This document shows, piece after piece, positions 1 through 11,525 of a DNA stretch of 64,000 bases (position 1 is the stretch's first letter; each line of letters starts with the position of its first letter). Source of the DNA: Chrysogorgia sp. JL179-B06 (lineage: Eukaryota; Cnidaria; Anthozoa; Scleralcyonacea; Chrysogorgiidae); contig JAYKKM010000047.1 of the NCBI GenBank assembly GCA_035772405.1, positions 5,791,001-5,855,000 on the forward strand. The letters run 5' to 3'. The notes beneath the pieces are model-generated. The model was not told where the DNA came from. It saw only the letters and a list, made by a program, of their open reading frames with translations, and searched no databases. A program made the translations under genes and the position numbers.

Positions 1-232
1 TTACCTTATTGAAGGCGGATTTGAACACCCCTATTAATCGCTCAAATTGGCCGCCCCACCATGGGGCCTTGCTGAGGTTAAAACGCCACTTGATTGACTG
101 TCGCGACAAATAATCATGGAACTTCTCATCTTTCCGCACTTGTTCGAGCCATTTAGCTGCAGCTTGGAAAGTTCCTCCATTGTCGGAGTAAATGATTTCC
201 GGTCTTCCACGTCTCGCGATGAATTTCTTTAA
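1..232 (-). pseudogene. BEL/Pao integrase catalytic core (C-terminal piece)
   Basis: The minus strand reads an rve integrase core: YSDNGGTF supplies the second catalytic Asp and WWGGQFERLIG the catalytic Glu, both in BEL-typical surroundings. The frame is open to the window edge. It is separated from the integrase N-terminus (7127-7842) only by the DNA transposon at 233-7122; across the TTAA target site the two frames meet without lost codons. Role in the family: integration of retrotransposon cDNA. Confidence 0.88.
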
Positions 233-285
233 AGGGGGGGGGGGGGAACAGTCCGTTCTGCGCAAGTGTGAGCGTTTTGTTTACT
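233..285 (+). repeat. Left terminal inverted repeat of the Kolobok-like element
   Basis: Begins with A followed by 13 G, then AACAGTCCGTTCTGCGCAAG. It pairs with 7077-7122, which carries the same sequence inverted with a run of 7. The expanded G run is probably slippage after insertion. Confidence 0.85.
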
Positions 286-344
286 TCTGACTCCTGGGGA
301 CTCCACCGGAAGTTAATTTCTTGTGCGGCGTGTTGTTTAAAACA

Positions 345-3300
345 ATGGCGGACCGCACTCCTTCGACGTCGAATTTGAATCCGTCGAGCGAAAGCCAGTC
401 TGAAAAAGGAGAAAGTCGAAAAGAATACTACGCGAAGAGAGATGCTTCGAAAGTGTATCTGCTTGCCGCTTTTCCAAGATGGAGAGCATTTAAAGACGAA
501 AACAACATGAAGAGCGACAAGGATGTCGCTGAATTTTTTCTCGATGCGTATGTTTCAACGAAGAGTCGATTATGGTAAGATATTATTATTACATTCGATT
601 ATTTTACCTCTATAAAAGAACGTAGTCATTTTAAAGTGATTTGGTTGCTATTAATATTGTCTTACGTCTAAATTTTTGAATTATTTTGGCAGTGGCAGTG
701 TTCAGACCCAAACTGACGAGGCTGAGGAAATTAGCATAGCGCCGTCTACACCTCGCTCCAGGGATATTAATCTCCCTTCGCCAGGTTAGTATTGATCGGA
801 AGATTGTCAGCTTAAAAAGGACATTACCATTTTATTTACGTAAGTCTTATTTACAAATTATTATCCACAGTGTTTACCTCTACACCTGGTCCTTCTGGTA
901 TGCTGGCAAACCCTCAAGCTATGACCTGGACAGGCAGCTTTCCATCGCCAAGTAAGTCGAGTGCTATTTATTTTAATATACTGTCTTTATAGTTATAAAG
1001 AGGTTTATCAAAGAGATTTTCGCCATGTTGGATAAAATCAAATTGAAAAATTACACATATTATGTCATCAAATCTGGTGGCCATGGGGTAATGTAGGTAC
1101 AGTAGGTTCCACAGCACCTGTTGATTATTTTATAACATGAACATATGAATGTTTAATTTGTTTTCCACTCCTTTCTTGTCTAGTTATTCCTTCAGGGCCA
1201 TTGACTCTTTCAACTACTAGACGAAGTTTGCTTTGTGAGAGTTCACCATTGTCTGTTAGATCTTCCAGGTTTGTAAGCTTTTAATACACTGACTCTATAC
1301 GTACGTACCTAGAGGTTCCTATTGATAAATGTTTTTGGAAAATTTATGATTGGAATACATTGTCTAAAACTCTAAAAGCAGGTATAAAATTACAAGTTAT
1401 AATCACGAAAGACTGGTTTATTTTATATGTTCAATTTACTTTCTAGATCCAATCGAAATCCTCTTGGGGAGGATACATGCTCTGCTGAAGAGACATTGAC
1501 AGCTGAAGAGGAAGACTCACAAAGTGATGATGATGACATGACCCTGCAAGCAATGGCTTTACCACCCATTGATGAAAGTGTTGAGTATGTGACCATTTGT
1601 ATATACAGTAATATAGGTGGTGATTTTTGAAAAATCAGTTAATAAAAATTCCACACATTTTCTTTATGACATGATCTATTGTAAATGTTGTAATAAATTT
1701 TACTGTACAGTAATAACAGTATTACCCCAATTATTCTTAGATTGCCTCTTGCTGAAACATCGATTGAGGAGGAAGTGTTCAACACTGACATTGACGGTCA
1801 TGATGGAGAAGAACCTGAAGAACAGGGTGGTAACTGATCACACAGGATATATGTCTATTGTGTGTGAAGTGACACCAGAGGAAGCTATCCAAATGGAGAA
1901 GTGTATCGTATTTACAGATACTCTCATGTCATTACTGACAGAATTACATGGGAGTATCTGTAAACGACCTGAATGTGATCGTGTGCTGGAGTACCGAAAA
2001 AGTTACGTTGGTACATGTCTGGTTGTATCCTGGGGATGTAATGCTGGCCATGCAGGAGGGAGATGGGCAGCCCAACCATCGTGCAACAAGATCCGAGCAG
2101 GGAATATCCTGCTTGCTTCTGCTTTGTTGCTTTCTGGAAACTCATTTGCAAAAGTAGGGTTGATGTTCAAATTCTGTAAGTTGCAGTATTTTTCTAAAAC
2201 ACTGTTTACGCAGTACCAGAGTTTGTACATTGCCCCTGCTGTAAATGAGTTCTGGGAACAACACAAGCAGGAGCTTTGGAATGAGAATGCTGGAAAAGAC
2301 GTCCTGCTCAGTGGTGATGGTAGGAATGATTCGCCTGGACATTGTGCACAATACTGCACATACAGTTTAGCAGATATGGAGGATCATGCTGTTCTCCAGA
2401 TGAACATTATCGATGTTAGGGAAGCTGCTGGCAAGAGCAACAATATGGAAAGGATTGGATTCGAACGAGGAATAGACAAGTTACTAGCATCCCAGATGTC
2501 CATAAAGGAGGTGGTGACCGATGGGCACCTAGAAATTGCAGCACTTATGAGTAAGTATCTAATATGCAGTGATGCAATGAAAAGAACTGAATAATTATAT
2601 TCATTTATTAACCCACATTAAGGTGCAATGTGCTTTACTTTTTTATTTTACCCTGTCTACTCAAACCCTATACCATTTCACTCTGTCTAATGCCATACTA
2701 TTTTACTCATCAAGGGGAGACTCTTGTGCCTTAATGAGTTAACAAAACTATCTGCCAATGTCTCTTGTTAACCCATTAGGTGCATTAAGTAAAATCATCT
2801 GGCATTAGACAGAGTAAAACAACAAATTAGAGTGCACCTCTATATAACGCCAGATGATTTTACTCGCCAAGGGGAGGGACCTGCACTTAGCCTCTATTTA
2901 GGTCCCCTTTCTAATTATAATGGCCCACTCAAGAACTGATTAAGTTTCAAAAGCCCTTGTAGAGCAATGAGAAAAAGTATGCTAAATTTTATTCACTGTA
3001 TATGTCAACTTTTTAGAAAAGGATGACAAGTACAAAGATGTGAAGCATCAGAATGATGTTTGGCATGGGGGCAAGTCATTAGCCAAAAAGATCAATGCTG
3101 TAAGTTTGATTTAGATAACTTTTAATAAATGTTAACACATACTGTATGTGCACAAACTAAATTTTGGACTTTCAAAAAAATACTAATTCAGTATTTATGT
3201 ATTTGAATTTTAGTCTGCACAAAGCTTGTAAATGATATTTGGTTTGCCAGTTTTCCCAAAAAGAAAAATAGATTGTGAGAGACATTTATTAGGTGACAAG

Positions 3301-4849
3301 TTGGGACAGTGAACATGTATGTTTTTTTCTTCACTTCATTATTAGGCAGCCAAAACGAAAGCCAATGAGGACCTGACACTGTGGGCATCATCTGTCCGGA
3401 ACCATTTTTGGTACTGTTCCAAACATTGTGATAAAGATATCAAAAACATAAAGGCAAGGGTGATTTTTTTTCAATCACAGTGCATAAATGTTGCTAGGAT
3501 ATGTAGACCAGATTCCTGATAATGTGTCACATAGATTCAAAGAGTTATTCATTAATTATATATTATATGCCAAATACTGACTTGAATAATAAAACAACTC
3601 TTCTAATATATATGTACTTTCTGGGGTTTTTTGAACAATGTAAAATATCTTTTCTATTCTTACTATTTCTTTCACAGGATAAATGGATTGGAATACTACA
3701 TCATGTAGTTAATGAACATGAGTGGATCATTGAAGAAGGAGCCAATGGAGGGAAGTGTGACCATGATCCACTTAATGAAGAGGAAAGAAAGAAGCCATGG
3801 TTAGAGAAGGGATCCCCAGCGCACAAAGCTTTGACGAAGATTGTCCTGGATAAACGATTCCTAAATACATTGAGATATTACACACACTTTAGGTATACTG
3901 TACTTATATGTTAACTGTTTAGGTTGAGACTATTAGCTGAGGTGTTCTTATCAGTTGTGGTGTTGGTTGGCAATCATTCCAAACCCGTTGTCTACTACCC
4001 AACCGCAACAATTAATATACATACTCCAGTTGTGCAAGCATTGATTGCATTATACAAAGTATTTTTATATAACTTATTTAAACCTTCCTTCAAAATCCAT
4101 GTAGGCACACTGGTTTCCTAGAGTCATTTCATAACCATATATTGATGTATGCTCCTAAACGTCAATCTTATTCGTAAGTATCATTTTGTTCACTTTATCT
4201 TGTCACTAAGGTTTTCTATAATATAATATGCTTATTCACATCATTAATTATTACATCTTCAGATTTGTTGGATATCGACTAAGGAACCAGTTAGCAGCAC
4301 TGGATTTTAACCATCACAGGGGCAGAGATGCAGCAACTACAGCAGATGGTAGACCAAGGTATTGTTATAAATATAAAGTTTTATTTCAGCTACAGTACTT
4401 CGCGCTATACATGTAGATGCACTAGAACCATTTTTTGTTTGTATTTCTACCTAATATGAAGTGCTCCACGGTTCCAGTTTTAGCTTTGCTTTTTCCTTCA
4501 GTTCTGGTCGGTACCAGAAGCCCTAATATTCAGAGCCTAATATTCAGAGCCCCAGTGCACCTTATATGAGGTAAACAATTCAACAATAAAATATGTTTTT
4601 AGGATGGAACGCAAGTTCAGCAAGAGGACCAAACAATGGTGTGCTGTTAAGGTGTTGAAACCAAAACAGTACACCTATATTGTGAAACTTCTCCTCAAGA
4701 TATTCACGAAGAGAGCAAATTCTGCAGGAGGTGTGAGTCAAAGAGTCGGCATGTTGGATGAAGATCCAAGGAGAATTGCACCAAATATATCTGCAATTCC
4801 TCCCCCTTCTGTACAGTCAATAGTGGAATCTCATAAATCACGATTTTAA
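345..4849 (+). CDS. Spliced DDE-type transposase, Kolobok-like
   Basis: Twelve exons fit by frame and GT/AG signals: 345-574, 693-784, 871-951, 1184-1268, 1447-1584, 1741-2550, 3017-3099, 3346-3459, 3678-3892, 4105-4173, 4263-4358, 4603-4849. The N-terminus is Ser/acid-rich. Exon 6 has a Cys-rich stretch and SGDGRNDSPGH (candidate first Asp), then VTDGHLEI (second Asp); exon 10 has FLESFHN (candidate Glu). The C-terminal exons are basic. The start is the ATG in AACAATGGCGGAC; an in-frame ATG at 321 is possible. One problem: near 1830-1850 the incoming frame meets TGA while the conserved part reads one frame over, so either a tiny unrecognised intron or a 1-nt indel disables this copy. The role is inferred from TIR context and acidic motifs. 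Confidence 0.72.
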
Positions 4850-4882
4850 TAAATCATTCTAAAATATCAAATAATGTACATT

Positions 4883-6997
4883 TTACAACCTGGCAGGCCT
4901 ATAACCAGTATAGATGCCATTGGGTGAAGGGTATCGAGTCCGTATAGCTGTTACACAACAACTTGGTACAACTCTTCTATTTCCTTTCCCCAAATGTCCA
5001 TGTTGCCAAAGGACAAACTGCCTGTAAGCTGCATGGCGAAAATGTTCGTTATTTCTGACATTATCAAGAACCAACACGTCTGCCCTATATCGCATGGCAA
5101 TATCCAAAACATTGCCATCAAGAACAAGCTGTGGGAACAATGGTGTTGTCGTAATACACTGCCGCCTAGTTCGGGTACAGCATTTATTTTCTTCTTGTGT
5201 AGGCATAGTGACACAGTGTCCACACTTACACCACCCTGGCACATTTTCCCCATGAGATGGATCTGGTGGTTCGATTCCATCTCCAGCAGGAATTTCTCCA
5301 TTAACTAAATCAGCAAAGGCTGCTGGCTGCCTTCTCAGTAGCTCTAGAGCCAACCTCCTTAGTACATCAAGATCAAGTGCTTCAACAAGGTTCTACAATG
5401 CAGGATACAGAGTAATTCTCATTAATAAATGCAATTTTAAGGTCTTTTCTCATGTGAGCAAAAACCCTGGTGAACATCGGTCACGTTTCCCAGAATACAA
5501 TATTGGAAAAATGCAGATTATCCCATACTTCACACCCATCCATAAATCCATCGTTTAGACTAGTTGTATCCAATGATCGATTAAAATAACATGTGACAAA
5601 CATTCATCAGGGTCTTTGCAAATATTAAAGACCATTTATTAGATACGGATAAAGGTTACTGTAAAAACAGGGGAAAATAATAAGGGTTGGAGATGAATCT
5701 GTTGGTCACACAACATAATGCTGTATGACATTAGTCTGAGATTAGTCACATCTTTCTTTCATATCTCATCAATATCAGTGTCTACAAACAAAAGTTTTAT
5801 ACTCATTTGAGTGAGATATGAGTTCAAAGATTCTTACCGCTAATTCTTCATGATTGGCCTGATTCTGTGCAGCATTCACTTCAGGCACAAGTTGCCCACG
5901 TCCTCTTCCACCTCGTTGACCTCCACGCTGTCTTCCTGCTGTAGTTTCACTACCTCGTCCTCTGCCACGTCCTCTACCACGTTTCCGTCCTCTACCCCGT
6001 CCTCGGCCTCTGCCCCTCCTTTCTGCACTCACAGTATCATCCCTTTCTGGTAAAGAGAAGTCAGAATCCTAGAATAATCAATGGTACAATTAAAATGACA
6101 TCATGCTTTGTATAATTGTTAATAATGCACAAAATAGTAAAGTGTAATGCTGACATATCAACCTTTTCCATATGTGTGGAGACAAACATGGCAAATACGG
6201 TAGTAAGTATACCTGCTTGATGTTTATATGCAACATAATAATATTAGGCTAGAGTCTAGGGAGATGTTGAGTTGTGGGATTGAGGTTATGCCAAACAAGC
6301 AAAATTTGCTTTATTACAGATTCCCCATCACTGGCAAGTTATGTTATTCTTTCATATCTCGTACTATGTATATTTTATTTCCTTGTGATGAAATACATGT
6401 TATTATAGAGTATAAAGCTAGGGTTCCCAGTACAAGACCCCATATTTCCTTCTCATATTCAACTGATGCCATTTTGAGGTTCTCTAGTTCGCAGATGTTG
6501 ACTTATTATGTCGTATTGTCATAATTATAGTCTTCACTAAAGTGAATCACTTCTTTGTATTAATTTCAAGAACTTCAAAGCATGAAATTGTAATGAGCAT
6601 GACAGTCACATGGTGATGGTCTGATATTCGGCAATTGCCAATTTGCATAAAACGCACAACAATTGTTTGGAGCTTTGTCCAGTATTTTCGAGAATATCAT
6701 AAAACAGCACCAAACTATTAATAAAACAAACTTTATGCTTACCGTTGTATCTTCTGAACTGTCGCTTTCCTGAAAGCTTCTGTTCATACATTTCCCGAAG
6801 TTTTCGCCGTGACACGCGCTCGAACAAGATTTGTCAAGGCTTTTACATGCGCAAAAGTTTCTCCCCTTTTCCCGTAGACAGTTGCCACGGCATGAACATG
6901 TTGTTAAATTGTCAATGTTAGGCAATTCAGCAAACTCTTCTATCTGACGTATCTCTAAGTCTCCAAGCGTGAAACTTTCTTCCAATGTGTCAGCCAT
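4883..6997 (-). CDS. P2X7 C-terminal-like (P2RX7_C) zinc-domain protein of the transposon
   Basis: Three exons, complement(4883-5392, 5838-6068, 6743-6997), all in phase, giving 331 aa without breaks. Exon 1 encodes an acidic start and a Cys-rich cluster (CSCRGNC ... CACKS ... CHGENFGKC). Exon 2 is a long Arg-Gly tract resembling RGG RNA/DNA-binding tails. Exon 3 carries the domain shared with the cytoplasmic tail of P2X purinoceptor 7: GWCKCGHC, paired Cys, then AYRQFVLWQHG and PSCCVTAIR. The P2X channel part is absent. The first ATG lies 125 bp inside the right TIR end, so the gene faces the transposase gene. Function in transposition is unknown; nucleic-acid binding is an inference from RGG and zinc motifs. 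Confidence 0.8.
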
Positions 6998-7076
6998 GAT
7001 GCAAATAACACCTTGTGCTTTATGCAAATGAGGGTATTACTTCATGTTATACTAATTATGCGGACCAAAACAAAAA

Positions 7077-7122
7077 CGTAAACAAACGCTTGCACATGCG
7101 CAGAACGGACTGTTCCCCCCCT
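7077..7122 (-). repeat. Right terminal inverted repeat of the Kolobok-like element
   Basis: Reverse complement of the left end: ends in GGACTGTTCCCCCCCT next to the TTAA target copy. The two arms match with a few substitutions over about 50 bp. Confidence 0.85.
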
Positions 7123-7126
7123 TTAA

Positions 7127-7842
7127 GCTGATCAGGAACTCTCCTGTTTCTAGAGACGGTAGAAGGTCCAAGTACACTCCTCTAGTTAAACTGCAAGCAT
7201 ATAGGGCTAGATATGCTTTACTTTCTCTGTCAGCTCTAATCTTGTACCGAATAGGGCCAGCAAAGTCAACCCCAATGATCTGAAACGGCGTGTCTCCTTC
7301 GGTACGCGTAGTTGGAAGGTTCCCAGGTGGCGGTGATTCAAATGCTCTGATTTGAAACCGTTTGCACCCCCAACAGCTCTTTCTGACTTTCTTCACCAGC
7401 CGTCTTAATCTAGGGATCCAGTACTGTTCGCGTAGCTTCGTCATTGTAAGTGCAACTCCCCATGCTGTGTGGCAAGGTGGGCTTGGTGAACTAGCTTCTT
7501 CGTGTAAGGGTGGTCATCAGGAAGATAAACTGGATATATCCCTTGGATACGCCCTCTGCACTCCAGGATATGTTGCTCGTTTGGTTGTAAGTTCAGGCGT
7601 AGCTGGTCGTCGCCGAAATGCTGGTTTGCTTTGGCATCACCCTGTACCCTCTTCGTCCACCACATCGTCTGGCTTTCGATGTCTTCGGTTTTTAATGGCC
7701 CTGTCTCTCGTTGCGCTGTTGGTTTTCTGCAGTTGCGAATGAACCGTTGTATCCATCCACCGATTCGTAAGACTTTCCACAACTTGTACTTCTGTAACAG
7801 TGTGATGAATGAATCATTCACAGGAATGGCGGTTGCCAACAC
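7127..7842 (-). pseudogene. BEL/Pao integrase N-terminus (zinc H2C2 and first catalytic Asp)
   Basis: The minus strand has the integrase zinc-binding region (LVHQAHLATQHGE, then RKSCWGCKRFQ) followed by GVDFAGPI with the first catalytic Asp. A frameshift near 7441 separates the two halves. The piece ends at the TTAA insertion site in ...GEFLISLK, and the core resumes at 1-232. Upstream it joins the RNase H region across an in-frame TGA at 7906-7908. Confidence 0.85.
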
Positions 7843-7905
7843 GTCTCGTGTGATCTTGGCTTCAGCGTTGCTTGTAGCACAGGATTGAAGCGTTATGTTC
7901 CGAGG

Positions 7906-8752
7906 TCACTTTTCTGGGTTTGCCAACCATGGAGGTCCATACCACCAAAGATCGGCGTCAACCACGCTCCCCCCACGACTTCCCAGATCGGCGGGGTTCT
8001 CCAAGGTGGGTACATGGTGCCATGTGATACCTCCGTGTTGTCGAATCTTGCTCACTCGGTTCGATACGAACTGTTTATATTCTCCAGTCCCCAGTATCCA
8101 AAACAACGCTACTGTGCTGTCTAACCAACAATGTAGCTCTGCTGTGGTCGGTTGAATTGCTTGATGCACGTTGGAAATTAAGTTAGCAGCCATGTGGCCT
8201 GCTACTAGTTCTAATCTCGGAATAGTTAATCCACGTTTAGCCAAACGTGATTTAGCTGTTACGATTCTCTGCGTCATTCCATCTTCTTGTTCGACAACTG
8301 CATAAACCGCGGCGCAAACTCCCTTATTACTTGCGTCACCGAAGGCGTGCAAAGTGAGGTTTTGAACAGGCTGTTTATGGGCCACGATTGATCTCGGTAT
8401 AGTGATGAATTTTGGCAAGGTCTCGTACCACTTATTCCAGCATGTTCGCAATGGATCGGGTACTGCGGTGTCCCAGGCAAGCTTCTTATCACTGATATCT
8501 CTAAATATCAGCTTCCCAGACAACGTTGTAGGCGAAACTAACCCCAGGGGGTCATATACTTTGGCAAGCGTTGATAGTACACCTCTCTTGGTTGGCTCTA
8601 ATTTCTCTTCGGGAAATACTACTTTCAAGGTATCACTCTCCTTATCCCAGGGAAGACCAAGCATCTTAGTTTCTGCTGATAAGGTTCCGCACAGTTGTTT
8701 GGCATACGACAGTTCATCGTGTGATTCGTGTCTTCCCAGGGTGTCGTTGTCC
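7906..8752 (-). pseudogene. BEL/Pao RT connection and RNase H region
   Basis: Open frame with LGLPWDKESDTLKVVF, STLAKVYDPLGLVSPTTL (the peptidase_A17/Pao signature), HAFGDASNKGVCAAVYA (RNase H first Asp), LELVAGHMAANL and HCWLDSTVALFWI. It ends in an in-frame TGA (7906-7908), after which the same frame continues into the integrase. It begins at the target site of the 5S-derived SINE, which cuts it from the RT. Confidence 0.9.
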
Positions 8753-8760
8753 ATCTCTGG

Positions 8761-9112
8761 ATGGTGGCGCGTGCTGTTAGCGCGCTGCTTCTCACCGCTG
8801 AGTTCTGAAGTTAAGCCCGATCGGACGAGGTTAGTACTGGATGGGTGACTACCTCGCTTCGATTCCTGAGCTTCATGAGATTTATGTGAGTAGAGTTATT
8901 GATTCTCTCCCGTGCTTCGAGGGTTTTTCTCCGGGTACTCCGGTTTCCCTTCCTCCCTAACTTTAGCTGTGCTCCGAGGTCATCATGCATGGGTCGTATG
9001 GTGGCAGCCTGTGGCGCCTTTACTAAACCTTCGACTCGGCCGCGTTGAGCTGCGTCCGTCGTGTAGTTCGTAGGATGATTAGCATGACACCTTTACCTTT
9101 ACCTTTACCTTT
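8761..9112 (+). mobile_element. 5S rRNA-derived SINE (SINE3-type)
   Basis: The head contains a clear 5S rRNA-like stretch (about 8795-8857): GAGTTCTGAAGTTAAGC (box A region) and GTACTGGATGGGTGAC (box C region), the internal pol III promoter of 5S genes. A ~200-bp body follows, then a tail of TTTACC repeats. Near-identical ATCTCT(G/A)G copies flank it (8753-8760, 9113-9120), as expected for target-primed insertion. It interrupts the BEL pol gene on the opposite strand. The partner LINE supplying the RT is not identified. Confidence 0.82.
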
Positions 9113-9120
9113 ATCTCTAG

Positions 9121-9634
9121 CTCGCTTTCGTTGCTGTGCCACTTATGCAGGTTAAAGGTAGCATCTTCGAAGATTTCCTTGGACATAGCTCCGCCCATCA
9201 GTATATCGTCCACGTATAGACTGCGACCTAGTTCCTCTACGAACTCAGGGTACCGATCTTCCCATAATGTAAGATGTTGATTGATGACTCCTCCCAACAG
9301 GAATGGAGAGGATGTTAGTCCGAATAAAACTCGGGTGAATCGATATGTCTCTACATTTGGTTGTCCTGCACCCTTCCAGTGAAACCGTAGAGCATCGCGC
9401 TCTTCTTCTTTTATTCGGATCTGTAAGAATGCTTTCTGTAGGTCCCCACTAATCACGACTGGATATACTCGTGCTCTCACAAGTACACTCCATAACAAGT
9501 TTTGTAGAGGTGGTCCCGGGTGTAGGCAGTCGTTAAGAGATGGCTGATCTGCTCGTTCTTTTGCCGAGGCATCGTAGACCACCCTCAGTTTGGTACTTTC
9601 TGCTTCGTGTCTGATGATGGCTTTATATATTAAC
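9121..9634 (-). pseudogene. BEL/Pao reverse transcriptase palm
   Basis: The minus strand reads RHEAESTKLRVVYDASAKE, SLNDCLHPGPPLQNLL, VISGDLQKAFLQI and the catalytic YVDDILMGG motif. The 5' side is cut by the nested element ending at 9635; about 50-80 residues expected between the protease-side fragment (ends near 17377) and this piece are missing, so target DNA was lost. The 3' side is cut by the 5S-derived SINE. Confidence 0.9.
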
Positions 9635-9639
9635 TGTTA

Positions 9640-9905
9640 ATTTCAGAGTGTTATAATAGCACCTTCATAGGTGTTAATTCGACACCTTGTGGTGGTGCTA
9701 AATGACAAGTGTTATTCTAGCACCGATTTGGGTGCCAATTTAACACCATAAAATCATGAGTTGGTATAAAAGTGCTAATTTAGCACCTTAGATATCTAAC
9801 ACTTTTTTAAGGTGCTAAAATAACACCTTACCTGTAAGTGAAAGTGCTAAAATAGCCCCATTTCAAGAGTTAAATTTTGGGTGTCAAATTAGCACCACAT
9901 AAACA
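9640..9905 (+). repeat. Left terminal array of GTGCTAWWTTARCAC palindromes
   Basis: About ten half- or full-palindromes of the form GGTGCTA...TAGCACC or GTGTTA...TAACAC spaced 15-30 bp. The inverted partner array is at 17147-17376. Such subterminal repeats usually serve as transposase binding sites (inference). Confidence 0.75.
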
Positions 9906-9922
9906 CGTTTTTCGCATTCAAA

Positions 9923-11094
9923 ATGGCGGACGATGAAGGAGCGGGGAAGTTTTATAGACAAGTAAATTGGGAAAAATATCGCAATTCTTAGTAACTTATT
10001 GCTATTTATATGATCGCAAAGCAAGTTTGGTTAAATTGAACAACTAAAAGATGAGTGGCAGTGGAGTGAAGGCAGAATTTGGAAGGATTTTAAATAATAA
10101 CAAGTTGGTTCGTGATATGGCAAGTACCTTTCAATTGCTGGTGAAGAAAATGATCAAGTATGCTTCCGGGTGCACCAAAAGAAGCATACAATCCCTGGTA
10201 AGCATGATGGAGAGGTTGTTGGACGAGGAGCCAGATAGAGAACCAGGTACATAATTTAAATAATTCTTACTTTTTCATGAGCATATAAAACCCAAAGTAT
10301 CCTGTTCCCAAAATTTACCTTTGGTGCCTTATCCTCCCTAGGTCCACCATTCATTAGAGCCCCCCATGCACTAGCAAATTGCTTGTGAATTAACACATTT
10401 TTAATTCATATTCTTTTTCTCTTAACAGAGATAAAGAGTACAGTGGCTGCTTTGATCTCACAAGATGTATTAAAGGAGGCAGCTGAACTATTGTTTCTAA
10501 AAATTTGTTATGTAAGTGTTTGCAATTAACAATAAATATAATGTTAAAACGTATTGCTTTTAGCCCATTATCTGGCAAGGTGCCCAGACATGCCCTACTT
10601 TAGTGTTTTACTGTGTCAAACACCAGGGTGTTTTTCTTGTTAGTGGTAGGGTACTGCCAGTTAATGGGTTAAGCTATTTATAAACTGTCTGTGAGCCCTT
10701 GTCTGAGCCTTGACTTTGGTCTCCACTTTAAAAGTGTATTTAACTACCCCTTTTGTGTTCTAGGCCTGGAACAAAAGGGTAATATCATGTTTGTAAACCA
10801 TGTACTGTGCCATATAAATAATGTTTTGATTTTTATATTTAGGACGATGAATCGAATGATGAAGAAGTTTCCAAGACAACCTACCCAAGGTTTGTTGGAT
10901 CTGGAGATCTTCCCCACATGGATCCCCTGTTCATTGCTGTAGAAGGACAAATATTCCTGGAGTTATCTTCAGTTACCAGTAATCAAATACCTATGGCAGT
11001 GGTACTCCTCGTTGGTACATGTTATGTATTAAACATGGAATACACACCAGGTGTATCGAATGTTTATGCCTTCTTGGAGGCTATATTATGTTGA
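9923..11094 (+). CDS. Intact four-exon 189-aa protein of unknown function
   Basis: Exons 9923-9961, 10051-10246, 10429-10511 and 10843-11094 have GT/AG borders and agree in phase, giving 190 codons with the stop at 11092-11094. The start is ATG in AAAATGGCGGACGATG, just inside the left palindrome array. The N-terminal half is basic/helical; an acidic linker DDESNDEEVSK follows; the C-terminus has a hydrophobic segment (IPMAVVLLVGTCYVLN) and ends YAFLEAILC. I recognise no catalytic motif. Being unbroken inside an otherwise gene-poor element, it is either the element's accessory gene or a captured one. Confidence 0.6.
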
Positions 11095-11345
11095 GTCGGC
11101 CACAAGAAGCGAAGAAAAGGATTTCTGTGCAAAAACTTATTAAAGAATTGAACATTACTATTAGCTCATAAACGTACACTCGCTCATAAACGTACACTCG
11201 CTCATTGGATAGATAGTATAAAGTAGATAATATACATATTTTTATGCATATATTATAGTTTTTTATACATATATTATAGATAATATACATATTTTTATAA
11301 ATATTATTGCAATTTGTGTGCCAAGGAAATACATTTTAGGATATT
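11095..11345. other. AT-rich spacer without genes
   Basis: Contains a short tandem duplication (GCTCATAAACGTACACT, twice near 11163-11195) and repeats of TATAGATAATATACATATTT. No coding signal seen. Confidence 0.5.
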
Positions 11346-11355
11346 ATGGTGGTGA

Positions 11356-11525
11356 CCCTTACGAAAAAATCCTATAGGATCCAAAAGGAATTCCTATAGG
11401 AATTTGCAATTCCTATAGGAATTCCTATAGAATCCTATAGGAACAAACTTTCCTATAGGAATTTGAATCGGAATTCCTATAGGAAAATTCCCATCCTATA
11501 GGAATTCCTATAGGATCCTATAGGA
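11356..11525 (+). repeat. Left CCTATAGGAATTCC palindrome array
   Basis: Repeated TCCTATAGGAATTCCTATAGGATCC units, each self-complementary. The partner array is at 16967-17125. Confidence 0.8.

Larger units (their letters stand above)
233..7122. mobile_element. Kolobok-like DNA transposon with TTAA target duplication
   Basis: A 6.9-kb element with ~50-bp terminal inverted repeats beginning A-G(n)-AACAGTCCGTTCTGCGCA, flanked by TTAA at 229-232 and 7123-7126. It sits in the BEL integrase gene, which reads through if the element and one TTAA are removed. It holds two convergent spliced genes, a plus-strand transposase and a minus-strand P2X7-C-domain gene, whose 3' ends are 34 bp apart. TTAA duplication and the DDE-type protein fit Kolobok; Sola3 is an alternative. 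The left G run is 13 long, the right one 7. Confidence 0.8.

Noticed and set aside
5850..6053. Ser/Thr/Pro-rich plus-strand frame
   Set aside because: Antisense of the Arg-Gly exon of the P2X7-type gene, which is supported by splice sites and phase.
229..7126. piggyBac element because of TTAA
   Set aside because: The transposase lacks piggyBac motifs and the TIRs and two-gene layout differ; Kolobok-like fits better.
7362..8848. Plus-strand open frames at 7362-7742, 7885-8155 and 8402-8848
   Set aside because: Antisense shadows of the BEL pol gene.
8795..8857. Genuine 5S rRNA gene
   Set aside because: Only the promoter-bearing half matches 5S; it continues into a SINE body with target duplications.
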